A stretch of 5,491 bases of DNA, from assembly GCA_027062125.1 (NCBI GenBank), contig JAMOTW010000133.1, positions 1 through 5,491 on the forward strand. The letters run 5' to 3'. Position 1 is the stretch's first letter. Each line of letters opens with the position of its first letter. Below the pieces are notes generated by a model. The model made no database searches, was not told the origin of the DNA, and saw only the letters and a program-made list of their open reading frames with translations. The position numbers and the translations under genes were made by a program. Of this stretch, positions 5,112 through 5,491 are shown piece after piece. This DNA is from Thermococcus sp. Lineage in GTDB: Archaea > Methanobacteriota_B > Thermococci > Thermococcales > Thermococcaceae.

Positions 5112-5491
5112 ATGATAATCCGCACTCCGAGGAGGCTTCACATGGGGCTCATCGACCCGGCGGCGGTCTTCGGGCGGCGCTTCGGAAGCCTCGGCGTGGC
5201 CCTCGAAGGGGGCTATGAGGTGAGGATAACCGAGGGGGAGAGAATGGAGATAGTCGCCGAGGGCGAGGATAGGGAGACGATAGAGACCGCGCTCAAGAGG
5301 ATGAACTCCGCCTACGAAACGGGAGTGAACTACCGCGTTGAGGTTAGGAGGGCCATTCCGAGACACATCGGGCTCGGCTCGACCACCCAGTTAAGTCTCG
5401 CCGTTGCGGTGGGAGTAGCGAGGCTCAACGGCCTGAAAATCCCTGTGGAAAAGCTCGCCCGGGCTCTCGGCAGGGGGAGGAACAGCGGGGC
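5112..5491 (+). CDS. mptG: Beta-ribofuranosylaminobenzene 5'-phosphate (RFAP) synthase, N-terminal part
   Basis: The first 126 codons of a gene cut off by the window end. RFAP synthase condenses p-aminobenzoate with phosphoribosyl diphosphate, releasing CO2 and diphosphate, as the first committed step to the arylamine part of methanopterin-type cofactors. Its fold is related to GHMP kinases. Visible family features are the N-terminal TPRRLHMGLID (5-15), the glycine-rich IPRHIGLGSTTQLSLAVAVG (82-101), which is the GHMP-like phosphate loop, and LARALGRGRNSG (115-126), matching the GRGxxSG segment at which the window ends. The ATG at 5112 follows AGGTGGTGCTC, the same type of ribosome site as at 2432. 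It is transcribed divergently from folP, with which it shares a likely pathway. The homologous family is clear; the exact substrate in this organism is inferred. Confidence 0.88.
   Translation, partial: MIIRTPRRLHMGLIDPAAVFGRRFGSLGVALEGGYEVRITEGERMEIVAEGEDRETIETALKRMNSAYETGVNYRVEVRRAIPRHIGLGSTTQLSLAVAVGVARLNGLKIPVEKLARALGRGRNSG

Noticed and set aside
5073..5366. 97-codon minus-strand open frame opposite RFAP synthase
   Set aside because: It is antisense to the conserved RFAP synthase N-terminus and covers the divergent promoter; a codon-bias shadow.
1..5491. tRNA, rRNA, CRISPR array, insertion sequence or prophage content
   Set aside because: No cloverleaf, regular repeat-spacer pattern, transposase motif, terminal inverted repeats or shift in base composition was seen; nearly all bases are in recognised genes.

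Overview
The window looks like chromosomal DNA of a hyperthermophilic euryarchaeon of the order Thermococcales, most likely a GC-rich Thermococcus. The evidence is the gene set (short-form archaeal signal peptide peptidase SppA, a single-domain RNase III-like protein, an archaeal RFAP synthase), the GGTGA-type ribosome binding sites four bases before start codons, archaeal TATA-like boxes about 35 bases upstream of starts, and very tight packing. There are no RNA genes, CRISPR arrays, insertion sequences or phage genes. Only two intergenic gaps approach 100 bases, and both are divergent promoter regions.

Left part (1-1325): the end of an unidentified membrane protein gene runs into a small RNase III-like gene through a four-base TTGA overlap. 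That gene converges on a minus-strand TIM-barrel gene of the sugar isomerase/endonuclease IV type. Both stop codons of this convergent pair lie in one CTATAG palindrome.

Middle part (1326-3905): a 94-base divergent promoter region separates the TIM-barrel gene from a plus-strand operon of sppA, an unrecognised 159-residue soluble protein, and an AI-2E/PerM-family multi-pass membrane protein. The genes are 10 bases apart and then overlap by 11 bases. The set suggests cell-envelope functions, but only SppA has a clear role, cleaving peptides in or at the membrane.

Right part (3883-5491): a minus-strand pair, a 104-residue membrane protein and a dihydropteroate synthase homologue (folP), is joined by an ATGA overlap. 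The 3' end of folP overlaps the AI-2E gene by 23 bases. A 99-base divergent promoter region separates this pair from the start of a beta-ribofuranosylaminobenzene 5'-phosphate (RFAP) synthase gene that runs off the window. RFAP synthase makes the arylamine half of methanopterin-type C1 carriers, and a DHPS-type enzyme is the natural candidate to join it to the pterin. The locus therefore reads as a modified-folate biosynthesis island. The DHPS lacks a usual Arg in the substrate loop, and a small membrane protein of unknown role is translationally coupled to it. These are the most interesting points in the window.
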